A program made the translations under genes and the position numbers. A stretch of DNA of 56,379 bases from an uncultured Bacteroidales bacterium (GTDB taxonomy: Bacteria; Bacteroidota; Bacteroidia; Bacteroidales; UBA932): the NCBI GenBank assembly GCA_946538425.1, contig CAMNGM010000002.1, forward strand, positions 1 to 56,379. Direction: 5' to 3'. Of this stretch, positions 42,007-51,513 are shown piece after piece. The notes beneath the pieces are model-generated. The model searched no databases, had not been told where the DNA came from, and saw only the letters and a program-made list of their open reading frames with translations. The number at the start of each line of letters is the position of its first letter. Position 1 is the stretch's first letter.

Positions 42007-43815
42007 ATGATCATGAAACTACGCAATATACTGACTGTACTGGCCATCATGACGGCCGCAACGGCCTGCTTCAAGCTGGACAAGGACCCGGAAGGCGTGC
42101 TTTCCACGAATAACCCGTTCCGGTCCACCGGTGAAATCCAGAATTACATCAACCAGTTTTACGAGACAGCCGTCCGCACACAGGATTTCGGCATGGGCGG
42201 CGGCAACCATATCGCTGGATCGGACACCTATAGCGACAACATGGCCGCTTCGGCACCGGTCGCCCGCATCAACGGCGCCCTTTCCATCGGCAACGCCGTT
42301 TCCCTGAGCGCCTATACCCGCATCCGCAATGTCAATTTCCTGCTGAACAACAAGGACAACTGCGACAAGACGGGCAACTACAACCAGCTCATCGGCGAGG
42401 CCTACTATTTCCGCGCCTGGTACTATTATCAGCTGCTCAAGGATTATGGCGGGGTCGCCATCGTGAAGGAACCGCTGAATCCGGACCTGGAAGCCATGCA
42501 GGTGGGCCAAGACTCACGCACGGCCGTGACCGACTTCATCCTGGAGGACCTGGATGAGGCCATCAGCCTCCTCAATGAACAGAACAGCGCCGCCACGATG
42601 CGCGTCCACCGCGATGTCGCCCGCGCGCTGAAAAGCGAGGTCGCCCTGTTCGAAGGCACGTGGGAAAAATACCACAAGGCCAAGAACGACGCCTTCTACG
42701 ACAAGACCGTCACCGATGACAAGATCCAGTCCTATCTGCGGACCGCGGCCGAAGCCGCCAAAGCCGTCATGGACCGTGGCGTATGGGCCATCCACAACAC
42801 GGGAAAGACCAACGACGACTACCGGGTCGTGTTCCAGACCACGAATCTGGACAACAACAAGGAAGTGCTCTGGTACAAGCGTTACGACGGAGACCTCGTG
42901 GGCAACAACGTGGACCGCTATCTGAACAAGGGCGGCGGTGGCGTCGGTGTCACTTCTTCCCTGGTGAACGACTACCTGTCCATCGACGGAAGACCTTACA
43001 CCAAGGCCGAGCGGGAAGCCGCGCAGGTCGTTTACGGACAGGAGCTTCTGCCCACGGTGCGTGACCCTCGCCTCGCCCAGACCGTCGCCATGCCCGGCCA
43101 GGTCCTGCGTCCGGACATGCAGGAAGGAATGCCGGCACCTCCGCTCTTTGCCGAAGGCCACCATCACAACACGACAGGCTATGCCATCCTCAAGCACGTC
43201 CAGATCGACTATACCGGAAATCTGGAAGCGGAATACAAGGGTGCTACGCCGGCCATCCAGGTACGCTATGCCGATGTCCTGCTGAACTACGCCGAAGCAC
43301 TGGCCGAGCTGGACGGCGCCGGCAACGAATCCCGGATCATCGCTGCCTTGAAGCCGCTCCGCGACCGCGTGGGCATGCCGGCGATGGATTTCGACCGCGA
43401 GTACAACACCGAAGCCGATTATCCGTTCCGGAGCCTGAACAAGTACATCCAGGCAGTCCGTCGTGAGCGCCGCGTGGAACAGGCCCTGGAAGGCCGCCGC
43501 TTCTACGATATCGCCCGTTGGGCCGCAGCCGATGTCCTGTTGGTGAACTGGACGCCCGAAGGAGCCCTTTTCACGGGCAGCAACCTCCCGACCCTGCGGG
43601 ACAATTTCAGCGAACTGGTCTATGACCAGGATTCCGGGAACAACCTGTTCCTCACCGGTGTGGCCGGCGATGCCCGGCGCTACATCATCCCCATCCCTCC
43701 GGGCACGATGAGCGGCGGATACAAGTTCAAGGAAAACAGAGACTACCTGCTTCCGTTCCAGCAGCGCCTCCTGACGCTTACGGGGAACAAGTGGCAGCAG
43801 AATCCCGGTTGGTAA
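42007..43815 (+). CDS. SusD-type glycan-binding lipoprotein
   Basis: The 602-residue protein starts MIMKLRNILTVLAIMTAATA followed by CFKLDKDPEG, an SPII lipoprotein; starting at the second Met (42013) is equally possible. SusD landmarks include GEAYYFRAWYYYQLLKDYGGVAIV, VRYADVLLNYAEALAELDGAG and AVRRERRVEQALEGRRFYDIARW. It binds glycan at the cell surface for the SusC pore. Its stop overlaps the sulfatase start by one base (TAATG). Confidence 0.94.
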   Translation: MIMKLRNILTVLAIMTAATACFKLDKDPEGVLSTNNPFRSTGEIQNYINQFYETAVRTQDFGMGGGNHIAGSDTYSDNMAASAPVARINGALSIGNAVSLSAYTRIRNVNFLLNNKDNCDKTGNYNQLIGEAYYFRAWYYYQLLKDYGGVAIVKEPLNPDLEAMQVGQDSRTAVTDFILEDLDEAISLLNEQNSAATMRVHRDVARALKSEVALFEGTWEKYHKAKNDAFYDKTVTDDKIQSYLRTAAEAAKAVMDRGVWAIHNTGKTNDDYRVVFQTTNLDNNKEVLWYKRYDGDLVGNNVDRYLNKGGGGVGVTSSLVNDYLSIDGRPYTKAEREAAQVVYGQELLPTVRDPRLAQTVAMPGQVLRPDMQEGMPAPPLFAEGHHHNTTGYAILKHVQIDYTGNLEAEYKGATPAIQVRYADVLLNYAEALAELDGAGNESRIIAALKPLRDRVGMPAMDFDREYNTEADYPFRSLNKYIQAVRRERRVEQALEGRRFYDIARWAAADVLLVNWTPEGALFTGSNLPTLRDNFSELVYDQDSGNNLFLTGVAGDARRYIIPIPPGTMSGGYKFKENRDYLLPFQQRLLTLTGNKWQQNPGW

Positions 43816-45494
43816 TGGACGCTCCCAGACTCTTTCTGATGTTGACAGGAGCTGCGGCCACGGCGGCCGCAGTCTCCTGTTCCCAAGCAAAGAAAAAGCC
43901 CGAAAAGCCGCTGAATGTCGTTTACATCATGTGTGACGACCACGCCTACCAGACCATAAGCGCGTATGACCAGCGGTTCATGCGGACCCCCAACATCGAC
44001 CGTCTGGCCGAGGAAGGGGCCCGCTTCACAAACAGTTTTGTCGCAAATTCCCTGAGCGGACCCTCCCGGGCCTGCCTGCTGACCGGCAAGCACAGTCATG
44101 CCAACGGTTTCACGAACAACGAGCACGGCATCTTCGACGGCAGCCAGCAGACACTGCCGAAGTTGATGCAGGCGGGCGGATACCAGACGGCGATGGTCGG
44201 GAAATGGCACCTGGTGAGCGATCCCACGGGATTCGATTACTGGGACATCCTCACCGGACAGGGAGATTACTACAACCCGGTATTCATCCGGAACGGGGAA
44301 AAGGTCGTCCGCCCCGGCTATTCCACGGACATCACGACGGACGTGGCCTTCGAATGGTTGGAGCATCGGGATGCCGACAAACCTTTCTGCCTGTTCCTCC
44401 ACTACAAGGCCCCGCACCGCAGCTGGATGCCGGACCTGCAGGACCTGGGGAGTTTCGACGAGGTCACCTTCCCGCTTCCGGAAACCTTCTATGACGACTA
44501 CGCCACCCGCGAAGCCGCCGCCAAGCAGGAAATGAGCATCCTCGCCGACATGAACGTCGTCTACGACCTGAAGATGGCGGACCGGGAAAACGAGATCCAT
44601 ACTCCGGAACAGCCGTGGCTGGAGGAATACGGCCGCAGCCTGTACCGGCAGGACCTCGCTCCCGGCGAGACCGTGGAAGGCCGGATGGACGCGGAGCAGC
44701 AGGCCGTCTGGGATGCGTACTACGACCCGATCATCGCGCAGTTCAAGCGGGACAACCTTTCCGGGAAAGCCCTGTATGAGTGGAAATACCAGCGCTACAT
44801 GCGGGACTACTGCAGCGTCATCCGATCCGTGGACCGGAATGTGGGCCGGGTCTATGAGTACCTCGAAAAGCATGGCCTGCTGGAGAATACCGTCGTGATC
44901 TATACCTCCGACCAGGGGTTCTACATGGGCGAACACGGGTATTTCGACAAGCGGTTCATGTACGAGGAGAGCTTCCGGACACCGTTCCTGATCAGGATGC
45001 CGGGCGGGAAGCCCGTGAAGGCGGCCAAGGGCCGCACCCGGGTCCTGGGAGCCGGCTTCGGACACCGCTCCAACGACATCGACGAGTTCATCCAGAACAT
45101 CGACTACGCTCCCACGATCCTGGAGATGGCCGGCCTGCCTGTCCCGGATGACATCCAGGGCGAGAGTTTCCTGCCTCTCCTGCGGGGAGAAAAGCCGGCG
45201 AACGTGATGACCTCCGAAGGGAAGGGATGGCGCCGGTCGCTCTACTACCATTTCTACGAGTATCCGGCCGAGCATTTGGTCCGCCGCCACTATGGCGTCC
45301 GGACGGAACGCTACAGTCTGATGCACTTCTACAACGACATCGACGAATGGGAACTGTTTGACTTGGAACAAGATCCGTTGCAGCTTCACAACATCTACGG
45401 GGAACCCGGGACGGAAGCCGTCACGAAGGAACTGCTCGATGAACTGCACCGGCTGCAGAAGCTGTATCAGGATCCGATTGAACAAACCTTATGA
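43815..45494 (+). CDS. S1-family sulfatase, serine type (GlcNAc-6-sulfatase-like)
   Basis: The start at 43815 overlaps the SusD stop; the track GTG start lies inside SusD. A lipoprotein signal is possible (AAAVSCSQ). The sulfatase signature SGPSRACLLTGK has Ser81 in the position converted to formylglycine, so it needs an anSME maturase. Metal-binding IMCDDHAYQT and IYTSDQGFYMGEHGYFDKRF are present. The FDKRFMYEESFRTPFLIRMPG stretch is typical of enzymes near N-acetylglucosamine-6-sulfatase, so that specificity is suggested but not proven. Length is 559 aa. Its stop overlaps the GH20 start by ATGA. Confidence 0.88.
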   Translation: MDAPRLFLMLTGAAATAAAVSCSQAKKKPEKPLNVVYIMCDDHAYQTISAYDQRFMRTPNIDRLAEEGARFTNSFVANSLSGPSRACLLTGKHSHANGFTNNEHGIFDGSQQTLPKLMQAGGYQTAMVGKWHLVSDPTGFDYWDILTGQGDYYNPVFIRNGEKVVRPGYSTDITTDVAFEWLEHRDADKPFCLFLHYKAPHRSWMPDLQDLGSFDEVTFPLPETFYDDYATREAAAKQEMSILADMNVVYDLKMADRENEIHTPEQPWLEEYGRSLYRQDLAPGETVEGRMDAEQQAVWDAYYDPIIAQFKRDNLSGKALYEWKYQRYMRDYCSVIRSVDRNVGRVYEYLEKHGLLENTVVIYTSDQGFYMGEHGYFDKRFMYEESFRTPFLIRMPGGKPVKAAKGRTRVLGAGFGHRSNDIDEFIQNIDYAPTILEMAGLPVPDDIQGESFLPLLRGEKPANVMTSEGKGWRRSLYYHFYEYPAEHLVRRHYGVRTERYSLMHFYNDIDEWELFDLEQDPLQLHNIYGEPGTEAVTKELLDELHRLQKLYQDPIEQTL

Positions 45495-47065
45495 AATTCC
45501 ATCCTCTCATAGCCATCCTGCTTGCAACGGCGGCTTGCGCCCCGGATCCCGTCCTGGGTGATTTCGCCGTCAGCCCCCTGCCGAAAGAGATCACGGTCGA
45601 GGAAGGCGCCCCCTTCGTGTTTTCTCCCCGGACGGCCATCCAGGCACCCCGGGAACTGGAAACGACTGCCCGGCTGCTCTCCGAAGCACTGGAAGAAGCC
45701 ACGGGGATGAAACCGGCCCTGTCGGAAAAGGGACGGATCGTCCTTTCCATCGACCCGACCCTTCCCGAAGAAGGCTACCGGATCCAGTGCCGGAAAAACG
45801 GCATCCACATCACCGGAGGCAGCGGGAAAGGGGTCTTCTACGGAACGCAGACCCTGTACAAAGCCCTCCCTGTCCATCCCCAAGGCCGTCCCGCCCTCCC
45901 GGCAGCGACGGTCCAGGATACCCCGGCTTTCTCCTACCGCGGGTTCATGGTGGATGTCGGTCGTCACTATTTCGACATCGGCTATCTGGAAGAACTCCTG
46001 GATATCATGGCCCTGCACGGGATCAACGTCTTCCACTGGCACCTGACCGAGGACCAGGGATGGCGGATCCCGGTTCCGGCCTATCCGCGCCTGACGGAGG
46101 TCGGCTCCTATCGTTCCCGGAGCATCCTGGAGCCGGGTTCGACCCAGTTCGACACCATTCCCGTCCAGGGTCATTACACCCGGGAGGAGATGGAACACCT
46201 GGTCCGCTACGCGGCCGACCGGCAGATCACGGTCATCCCGGAAATCGACATGCCCGGCCACATGCTCGCGGCGCTCGCTTCCTATCCCGAACTGGGTTGT
46301 ACAGGCGGTCCTTATGCCGTCGCGGAGCGTTTCGGCGTGTTTGCCGACGTGCTCTGCCCCGGAAAGGACGCGACTCTGGACTTCGCAAAAGCCGTCCTGG
46401 AGGAAGTGATGGACATCTTCCCGTCGCAGTACATCCACCTGGGAGGGGACGAATGCCCGAAAGAACGCTGGGAATCCTGTCCGGACTGCCAGGCCCGGAT
46501 CCGTGAGCTCGGCTTGAAGGACCTGCCGGGAAAAAGCAAGGAGAACCGTCTTCAGACTTGGTTCATGGAACAGATGCAGGAGGTGCTCCGGGCCCGCGGC
46601 CGGCACATGATGGGGTGGGATGAGATCCTGGAAGGGACGCCGGCCCCGGATGTCACGGTCCTGGCATGGACTTCCACGAAAGCCGCGCTCCGCTCCGCCC
46701 GCGAAGGGCACCCGACCGTCACCTGTCCCATCCAGCATCTGTATTTCAGCAATCCCCGGTGGAACCGTCTGACCGGACGGGAAAGCATCGACCGCGTATA
46801 TAGCCTGGAGGTCGTTCCGGCCGAGCTTTCCGAGACGGAGCGGAAGAATGTCATCGGAGCCGAAGGGTGCATCTGGACCGAATGGGTCGCCGATTCCACC
46901 AAGATGGAATGGGAAATGCTGCCCCGCATCGCCGCGCTCGCGGAACTGCAATGGGGTGCCCCGAAGGACCTGGATGCGTTCCTCCCCAGATTGGAAAAAA
47001 TGACGCAGCTCTACGACCACCGCGGCTGGAGTTGGAAAGAGGACATCGCCGAAGCCTGGCATTGA
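45491..47065 (+). CDS. GH20 beta-N-acetylhexosaminidase
   Basis: The 524-residue enzyme has an SPII signal (IAILLATAAC). An N-terminal GH20b domain precedes the barrel, which starts at FSYRGFMVDVGRHYFDI. The substrate-binding FHWHLTEDQGWRIP and the catalytic Asp-Glu pair in HLGGDECPKERW (about residues 319-320) are intact. The enzyme uses the N-acetyl group of the substrate as nucleophile and removes terminal GlcNAc or GalNAc. It overlaps the preceding sulfatase gene, which fits desulfation before hexosamine removal. The length is slightly short but complete. Confidence 0.93.
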   Translation: MKFHPLIAILLATAACAPDPVLGDFAVSPLPKEITVEEGAPFVFSPRTAIQAPRELETTARLLSEALEEATGMKPALSEKGRIVLSIDPTLPEEGYRIQCRKNGIHITGGSGKGVFYGTQTLYKALPVHPQGRPALPAATVQDTPAFSYRGFMVDVGRHYFDIGYLEELLDIMALHGINVFHWHLTEDQGWRIPVPAYPRLTEVGSYRSRSILEPGSTQFDTIPVQGHYTREEMEHLVRYAADRQITVIPEIDMPGHMLAALASYPELGCTGGPYAVAERFGVFADVLCPGKDATLDFAKAVLEEVMDIFPSQYIHLGGDECPKERWESCPDCQARIRELGLKDLPGKSKENRLQTWFMEQMQEVLRARGRHMMGWDEILEGTPAPDVTVLAWTSTKAALRSAREGHPTVTCPIQHLYFSNPRWNRLTGRESIDRVYSLEVVPAELSETERKNVIGAEGCIWTEWVADSTKMEWEMLPRIAALAELQWGAPKDLDAFLPRLEKMTQLYDHRGWSWKEDIAEAWH

Positions 47066-47081
47066 CACGAAAGAGAATTGA

Positions 47082-48641
47082 ATGAAAGGTAAATTATGGT
47101 ACGCCGCCTGCCTTCCCGCTGTCGCATCATCCTGCGTCCAGCCAGGGAGGACGGAAGGTCCCCCGAATGTAGTGATCATCCTGGCCGATGATCTCGGGTA
47201 TGGAGACCTGGGATGCTATGGCGCCCGGAATGTGGAGACGCCCCATGTGGACCGGCTGTCCATGCAAGGCGTCCGCCTGACCCAGGCGTACGCGACCTCC
47301 TCGGTATCCACCCCCTCCCGCTACTCCCTGCTTACCGGGGAGTACGCCTGGCGCCGGAAAGATACCGACATCGCCGTGGGCGACGCCGGCATGATCATCC
47401 GCCCCGGACAATATACCCTGGCCGATGTCTTCGCAAACGAAGGCTATGCCACCGGCGCGTTCGGGAAATGGCATCTGGGCCTGGGAGAGAAGGGAGGCGA
47501 GCAGGATTGGAACGCCCCGCTACCGACCGGCCTTGCCGACATCGGGTTCCGGGAATCCTATATCATGGCGGCCACGGGCGACCGGGTTCCCTGTGTGTTC
47601 ATTGAAAACGGCCGGGTCGCCCAATACGATCCGTCGGCCCCCATCGAGGTCAGTTACCGGCAGCCCTTCGAGGGAGAACCGCTCGCCAAGGACCACCCGG
47701 AACTGCTCTTCAACCTCCCGTCCACGCCCGGAGTCGGGCACAACCAGGCCATTGTCAACGGGATTGGACGGATTGGATACATGAAAGGTGGCGGCAAGGC
47801 CCTGTGGAAAGACGAGAACATCGCCGATTCCATCACCGTCCATGCGCTCGATTTCATGGAAAGGAACAAGGACAAGCCCTTTTTCGTCTATCTCGCGACC
47901 AACGACATCCACGTCCCCCGCTTCCCGCATGAACGGTTCCGGGGACGGTCCGGAATGGGGCTGCGCGGCGACGCCATCGTGGAATTCGACTGGACGGTAG
48001 GCGCCGTCATGGAACAGCTGGATCGGCTCGGACTCACGGAAAACACGATCCTGATCGTCACCAGCGACAACGGTCCCGTCCTGGAGGACGGATACCAGGA
48101 CCAGGCCCGGGAACTGCTGAACGGGCACAGCCCTTCGGGGACCCTGCGGGGGAACAAATACGGCGTTTACGAAGCCGGTTCCCGGGTTCCTGCCATCGTC
48201 CGCTGGCCCGGCCGCATCGCAGCCGGGACCCAGTCCGAGGCCCTCGTTTCCCAAGTGGACCTTTTCGCTTCGCTGGCCCGCCTTCTGGGCGCGGCCCTGC
48301 CCCGCGGAGCCGCTCCGGACAGCCGGGACGGCCTTGACGCCTGGCTGGGGCAGGATCCGGTGGGACGGCCGTACGTGGTGGAACAGGCCAACAACCGCAC
48401 GCTCTCGGTCCGGACGCCCCGGTGGAAGTATGTCGAGCCTTCGGACGGGCCGGAAGAATACCGGTGGGCCCCGGGCTCCGAGCTGGGTTACAAGCCCTTC
48501 CCGCAACTCTTCGACCTTTCCACCGACCCGCGCGAGCAGCGGAATGTCGCCGAAGGCCAGCCCGGCACGGTCCGGGAACTGGAAGCCCTCCTGGCGGCGG
48601 AAAGGGCGGCCGGCGCCCCGGGGCGAGACGAGACAAGATAA
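47082..48641 (+). CDS. S1-family sulfatase, serine type (arylsulfatase-like)
   Basis: The 519-residue protein starts MKGKLWYAACLPAVASSC, probably an SPII signal. VVIILADDLGYGDLGCYGA carries the metal-binding Asp pair and SVSTPSRYSLLTGEY the activation motif with Ser76. SDNGPVLEDGY and the KYGVYEAGSRVPAIVRWPG segment complete the active site. The wording STSSVxTPSRYSLLTGEYxWR is close to galactose-3-sulfatase-type S1 enzymes, a weak hint only. It begins 16 bases after the GH20 stop. Confidence 0.87.
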   Translation: MKGKLWYAACLPAVASSCVQPGRTEGPPNVVIILADDLGYGDLGCYGARNVETPHVDRLSMQGVRLTQAYATSSVSTPSRYSLLTGEYAWRRKDTDIAVGDAGMIIRPGQYTLADVFANEGYATGAFGKWHLGLGEKGGEQDWNAPLPTGLADIGFRESYIMAATGDRVPCVFIENGRVAQYDPSAPIEVSYRQPFEGEPLAKDHPELLFNLPSTPGVGHNQAIVNGIGRIGYMKGGGKALWKDENIADSITVHALDFMERNKDKPFFVYLATNDIHVPRFPHERFRGRSGMGLRGDAIVEFDWTVGAVMEQLDRLGLTENTILIVTSDNGPVLEDGYQDQARELLNGHSPSGTLRGNKYGVYEAGSRVPAIVRWPGRIAAGTQSEALVSQVDLFASLARLLGAALPRGAAPDSRDGLDAWLGQDPVGRPYVVEQANNRTLSVRTPRWKYVEPSDGPEEYRWAPGSELGYKPFPQLFDLSTDPREQRNVAEGQPGTVRELEALLAAERAAGAPGRDETR

Positions 48642-50107
48642 TGATGGACAGAAAGACGATTCCCGGAAAACTGATCCTGACCGGCGCCGCGGCGTTGGCC
48701 GCGGGCTCCTGCAACCATCCTGCCCAGGCCCCTGCTCAGCACCCGAACGTGGTGTTCATCCTCGCGGACGACCTGGGCTGGGGGGACTTGAGCTGTTATG
48801 GACAGCGGCGGTTCGAGACGCCGAACATCGACCGGATCGCCGCGGAGGGGATGCGGTTCACCCAGTGCTACAGTGGCACGACGGTGAGCGCGCCTTCGCG
48901 GTCCTGCCTGATTACCGGCACGCACAGCGGGCATACGGCCATCCGCGGCAACCGGGAGCTCCAGCCCGAAGGGCAGTTCCCGCTGCCGGAAGGCACCGAG
49001 ACGCTGTTCCACGATTTCAAGACCGCCGGCTATGCGACGGGCGCCTTCGGCAAATGGGGCCTCGGCTTCGTAGGCACGTCCGGAGACCCGCAGGCGCAGG
49101 GCGTGGACACTTTCTACGGCTTCAACTGCCAGCTGCTGGCGCACAGCTACTACCCGGACCACCTGTGGGACAATGACATCCGTATCGACCTGTCGGAAGC
49201 GAACCGGTGCGACGACTCCTACGGGACCGGCGCCTACGCCCCGGACCTCATTCACGAGCAGGCGCTGGCCTTCCTGGACCGCGCCGCGGAGGACGGGAAG
49301 CCTTTCTTCCTGTGGTACCCCACGACCATCCCTCACGCGGAACTCATCGTCCCGCAGGACAGCATCATCCAACGGTTGCGGGGCCGGTATCCCGAAACGC
49401 CCTACAACGGCGCCCGGCCGGACAGCCCGTACTTCATGAAAGGCGATTACGTCGCCCAGGACGAGCCCCACGCCACCTTCGCCGCGATGGTCACCCGGCT
49501 GGACGTCTATGTCGGCCAGCTGGTGGACAAGCTCAAGGAGCTGGGCCTGTATGAGAACACGATCCTGATCTTCAGCAGCGACAACGGCCCGCACCGGGAA
49601 GGTGGCGCCGACCCGGATTTCTTCGACAGCAACGGCCCCTGGCGGGGCTACAAGCGCGATGTCTACGAGGGTGGTATCCGCGTGCCGATGATCGTGGCCT
49701 GGCCCGGGCACATCCGGCCGGGCACGGAGACGGATTTCCCGTGCTCCTTCTGGGACTTGATGCCCACGTTCCGGGAATTGACCGGGGCGGCTTCGACGGA
49801 AGGGATGGACGGCGTGAGCCTCCTTCCCCTGCTGACCGGAAAGGAAGGACAGCGGGAGCACGACTATCTGTACTTCGAATTCCAGGAACTCGGTGGGCGT
49901 CAGGCCGTCCGGGAAGGCCCTTGGAAGCTGGTCCACCTGGACATCCGAGGCGCGCATTCGCGGTATGAACTCTACAACCTGGACGAGGATCCCGGCGAAG
50001 AGAACGACCAGGCGGCCACGAAGCCCGACATCGTGGATCATCTCCAAGATTTGATGCGGGAAGCGCACGTTCCCAACCCGGATTTCCCGGTCCTTCCCGG
50101 GGAATAG
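48641..50107 (+). CDS. S1-family sulfatase, serine type (galactose-sulfatase-like)
   Basis: The start at 48641 (MMDRKTIPGKLILTGAAALA) shares one base with the upstream stop (TAATG); the track start at 48422 lies inside the previous gene. The SPII signal reads AAGSC. Motifs are FILADDLGWGDLSCYG, VSAPSRSCLITG with Ser83, and SSDNGPHREGGADPDFF. The HSGHTAIRGN wording after the motif is shared with galactose-4/6-sulfatase-like S1 members, a tentative hint. Length is 488 aa. It is the last gene of the operon and is followed by two hairpins. Confidence 0.87.
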   Translation: MMDRKTIPGKLILTGAAALAAGSCNHPAQAPAQHPNVVFILADDLGWGDLSCYGQRRFETPNIDRIAAEGMRFTQCYSGTTVSAPSRSCLITGTHSGHTAIRGNRELQPEGQFPLPEGTETLFHDFKTAGYATGAFGKWGLGFVGTSGDPQAQGVDTFYGFNCQLLAHSYYPDHLWDNDIRIDLSEANRCDDSYGTGAYAPDLIHEQALAFLDRAAEDGKPFFLWYPTTIPHAELIVPQDSIIQRLRGRYPETPYNGARPDSPYFMKGDYVAQDEPHATFAAMVTRLDVYVGQLVDKLKELGLYENTILIFSSDNGPHREGGADPDFFDSNGPWRGYKRDVYEGGIRVPMIVAWPGHIRPGTETDFPCSFWDLMPTFRELTGAASTEGMDGVSLLPLLTGKEGQREHDYLYFEFQELGGRQAVREGPWKLVHLDIRGAHSRYELYNLDEDPGEENDQAATKPDIVDHLQDLMREAHVPNPDFPVLPGE

Positions 50108-50115
50108 GAGCCCCA

Positions 50116-50148
50116 TTTCACGCAAAATTCCGGCATTTTTGCGTGAAA
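50116..50148. terminator. Hairpin after the sulfatase operon (first)
   Basis: TTTCACGCAAAA and TTTTGCGTGAAA form a perfect 12-bp stem with a 9-base loop, 8 bases past the last sulfatase stop. Confidence 0.65.
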
Positions 50149-50156
50149 AGATTTTC

Positions 50157-50193
50157 AAAAGCAGGCCCTCCAGCAAGCTGGGAGGCCTGTTTT
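50157..50193 (+). terminator. Hairpin after the sulfatase operon (second)
   Basis: A GC-rich stem centred on CAGCAAGCTG with arms GCAGGCCCTC/GGAGGCCTGT and a following TTTTC looks like a rho-independent terminator with small bulges. Confidence 0.65.
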
Positions 50194-50213
50194 CAACTTT
50201 ATCCGTTTCCCTT

Positions 50214-50245
50214 TTTGCGAACACGGCTCGTTTCCCGGAACTTTG
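50214..50245 (+). promoter_or_regulatory. Promoter for the lipoprotein gene
   Basis: TTTG (50214-50217), a 20-base spacer and GAACTTTG (50238-50245) fit the Bacteroidetes consensus except for the T of TAnnTTTG. It ends 38 bases before the ATG at 50284. Confidence 0.5.
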
Positions 50246-50283
50246 TATCCGTGGAGCCGGGCTGCAAATCCGGTACGAGAAAG

Positions 50284-51474
50284 ATGAAGAGAATGATCCT
50301 GTTCGGGTGCCTGGCCGGCGCCCTTGCGGTCACCGCCTGCGAGCGGCTGGACCGCGTGAATCCTCCCTCCGACGAAGCGGGAGAACCCCTTGTGTTCACC
50401 TTGGACGAGGTGGCGCGCCTCCTCGCCGCCGTCCCGGTCGGACAAGACCAGGTGGCTGAGGTCCGGGACGCCGTCACCGTCTCGTCCGGCAACGGGTACG
50501 ACGAGGAGTATCCGATGCGGCAGGTTTTTGAAACCCCGGGAACGGGGGTGGGCGCCGCGCCGGCCACCCGGGTGGAAGCCTACCCGGAGCCGCTCCGGGA
50601 CCTGCTCAGCGCCGAAATCCGGAAGCAGTACGGGACCCGCGCCCTGGCCGCCGATGCCTTCCTTGACGCGCTGTCCACCTCGGACGTGCAGATCTACTGG
50701 CCTTTCTCCGAGGAGTTCGCGGGGAACGAAACGCCCATTGTCACCTTCGACCCCGGCGGCCGGGATACGGAGAACATCGGCTGGATCCGGCGGGACGACG
50801 GTACCGTAGAAGAAATCATCGTCAATGAAGAAATGGCCCGGGAGCGACCTGTATGGGTCATCAACCGAAACCGCGACGCGGAATACCAGTCCCTGGAGAT
50901 GCGGCGGCGGGAGGACCCGGCCTGGGGCCAGGGCGGCGGCGAAATCCTCGTCCGCCCGAAGGCCGGAAGCGCCGCGCCCGCCACCCGGTCCGATGACCGG
51001 GAGTTCAAGACCCTGGTCCTCCGCTCCTTCAAGGCCAACCGCCAGTTCGACACCTGGTTCTGCGGCGGATCGGAGGTGTGGGTGAAATGCGGGGCCGTCG
51101 AGGACTTCTGGGCCACGACGGAGGCGGAGCTGCGCCTCTATTCGCCATCCGTCACGGACTTCCTCATCGTGGTCCGGCGGAAACAGGTGGGCGAGGTGCT
51201 GGACTTCAACGCCGTCCTCGTGTCGGAATGGACCGGGATGCTGGACAACTGCGCGTTTATGATGGTCGAGGACGACGGCGGCACCATGACTACCTGGAAA
51301 TGCTCGGCGATGGTCAAGTACAATTCCCGGAGCTACGGTTTCGAGATCGAAATCCCCCTGCGGGCGCGCGACGACATCATCTGGCGTGGCGCCCTCACGC
51401 GGACTTACATCGAGCGCAACAACGGCGTCACCGGTCACTTCGGCGACGTGGAACTGGTGCTGGAGCTGATTTGA
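50284..51474 (+). CDS. Unrecognised lipoprotein
   Basis: The start at 50284 (MKRMILFGCLAGALAVTACE) gives an SPII lipobox; the track start at 50143 lies in the terminator region. The 396-residue protein is not recognised. It is acidic and begins with a disordered-looking Pro/Glu stretch. A central YWPFSEEFAGNETPIVTFDP segment and ETFVL-like beta strands follow, and the C-terminal half (VEDFWATTEAELRLYSPSVTD) suggests a beta-sandwich. Two AxxATR segments (GAAPATRVE, SAAPATRSDD) may mark domain linkers. It has its own promoter after two terminators, so it is separate from the PUL. Confidence 0.7.
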   Translation: MKRMILFGCLAGALAVTACERLDRVNPPSDEAGEPLVFTLDEVARLLAAVPVGQDQVAEVRDAVTVSSGNGYDEEYPMRQVFETPGTGVGAAPATRVEAYPEPLRDLLSAEIRKQYGTRALAADAFLDALSTSDVQIYWPFSEEFAGNETPIVTFDPGGRDTENIGWIRRDDGTVEEIIVNEEMARERPVWVINRNRDAEYQSLEMRRREDPAWGQGGGEILVRPKAGSAAPATRSDDREFKTLVLRSFKANRQFDTWFCGGSEVWVKCGAVEDFWATTEAELRLYSPSVTDFLIVVRRKQVGEVLDFNAVLVSEWTGMLDNCAFMMVEDDGGTMTTWKCSAMVKYNSRSYGFEIEIPLRARDDIIWRGALTRTYIERNNGVTGHFGDVELVLELI

Positions 51475-51477
51475 AAC

Positions 51478-51508
51478 TTGACATATATGTAAAACTTTTA
51501 TATCTTTG
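51478..51508 (+). promoter_or_regulatory. Promoter for the toxin-antitoxin pair
   Basis: TTG (51478-51480), a 20-base AT-rich spacer containing the palindrome ACATATATGT, and a perfect TATCTTTG (51501-51508) precede the toxin ATG by 5 bases. The palindrome is a candidate site for autorepression by the antitoxin. The very short leader could even be leaderless-like. Confidence 0.65.
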
Positions 51509-51513
51509 CAACG

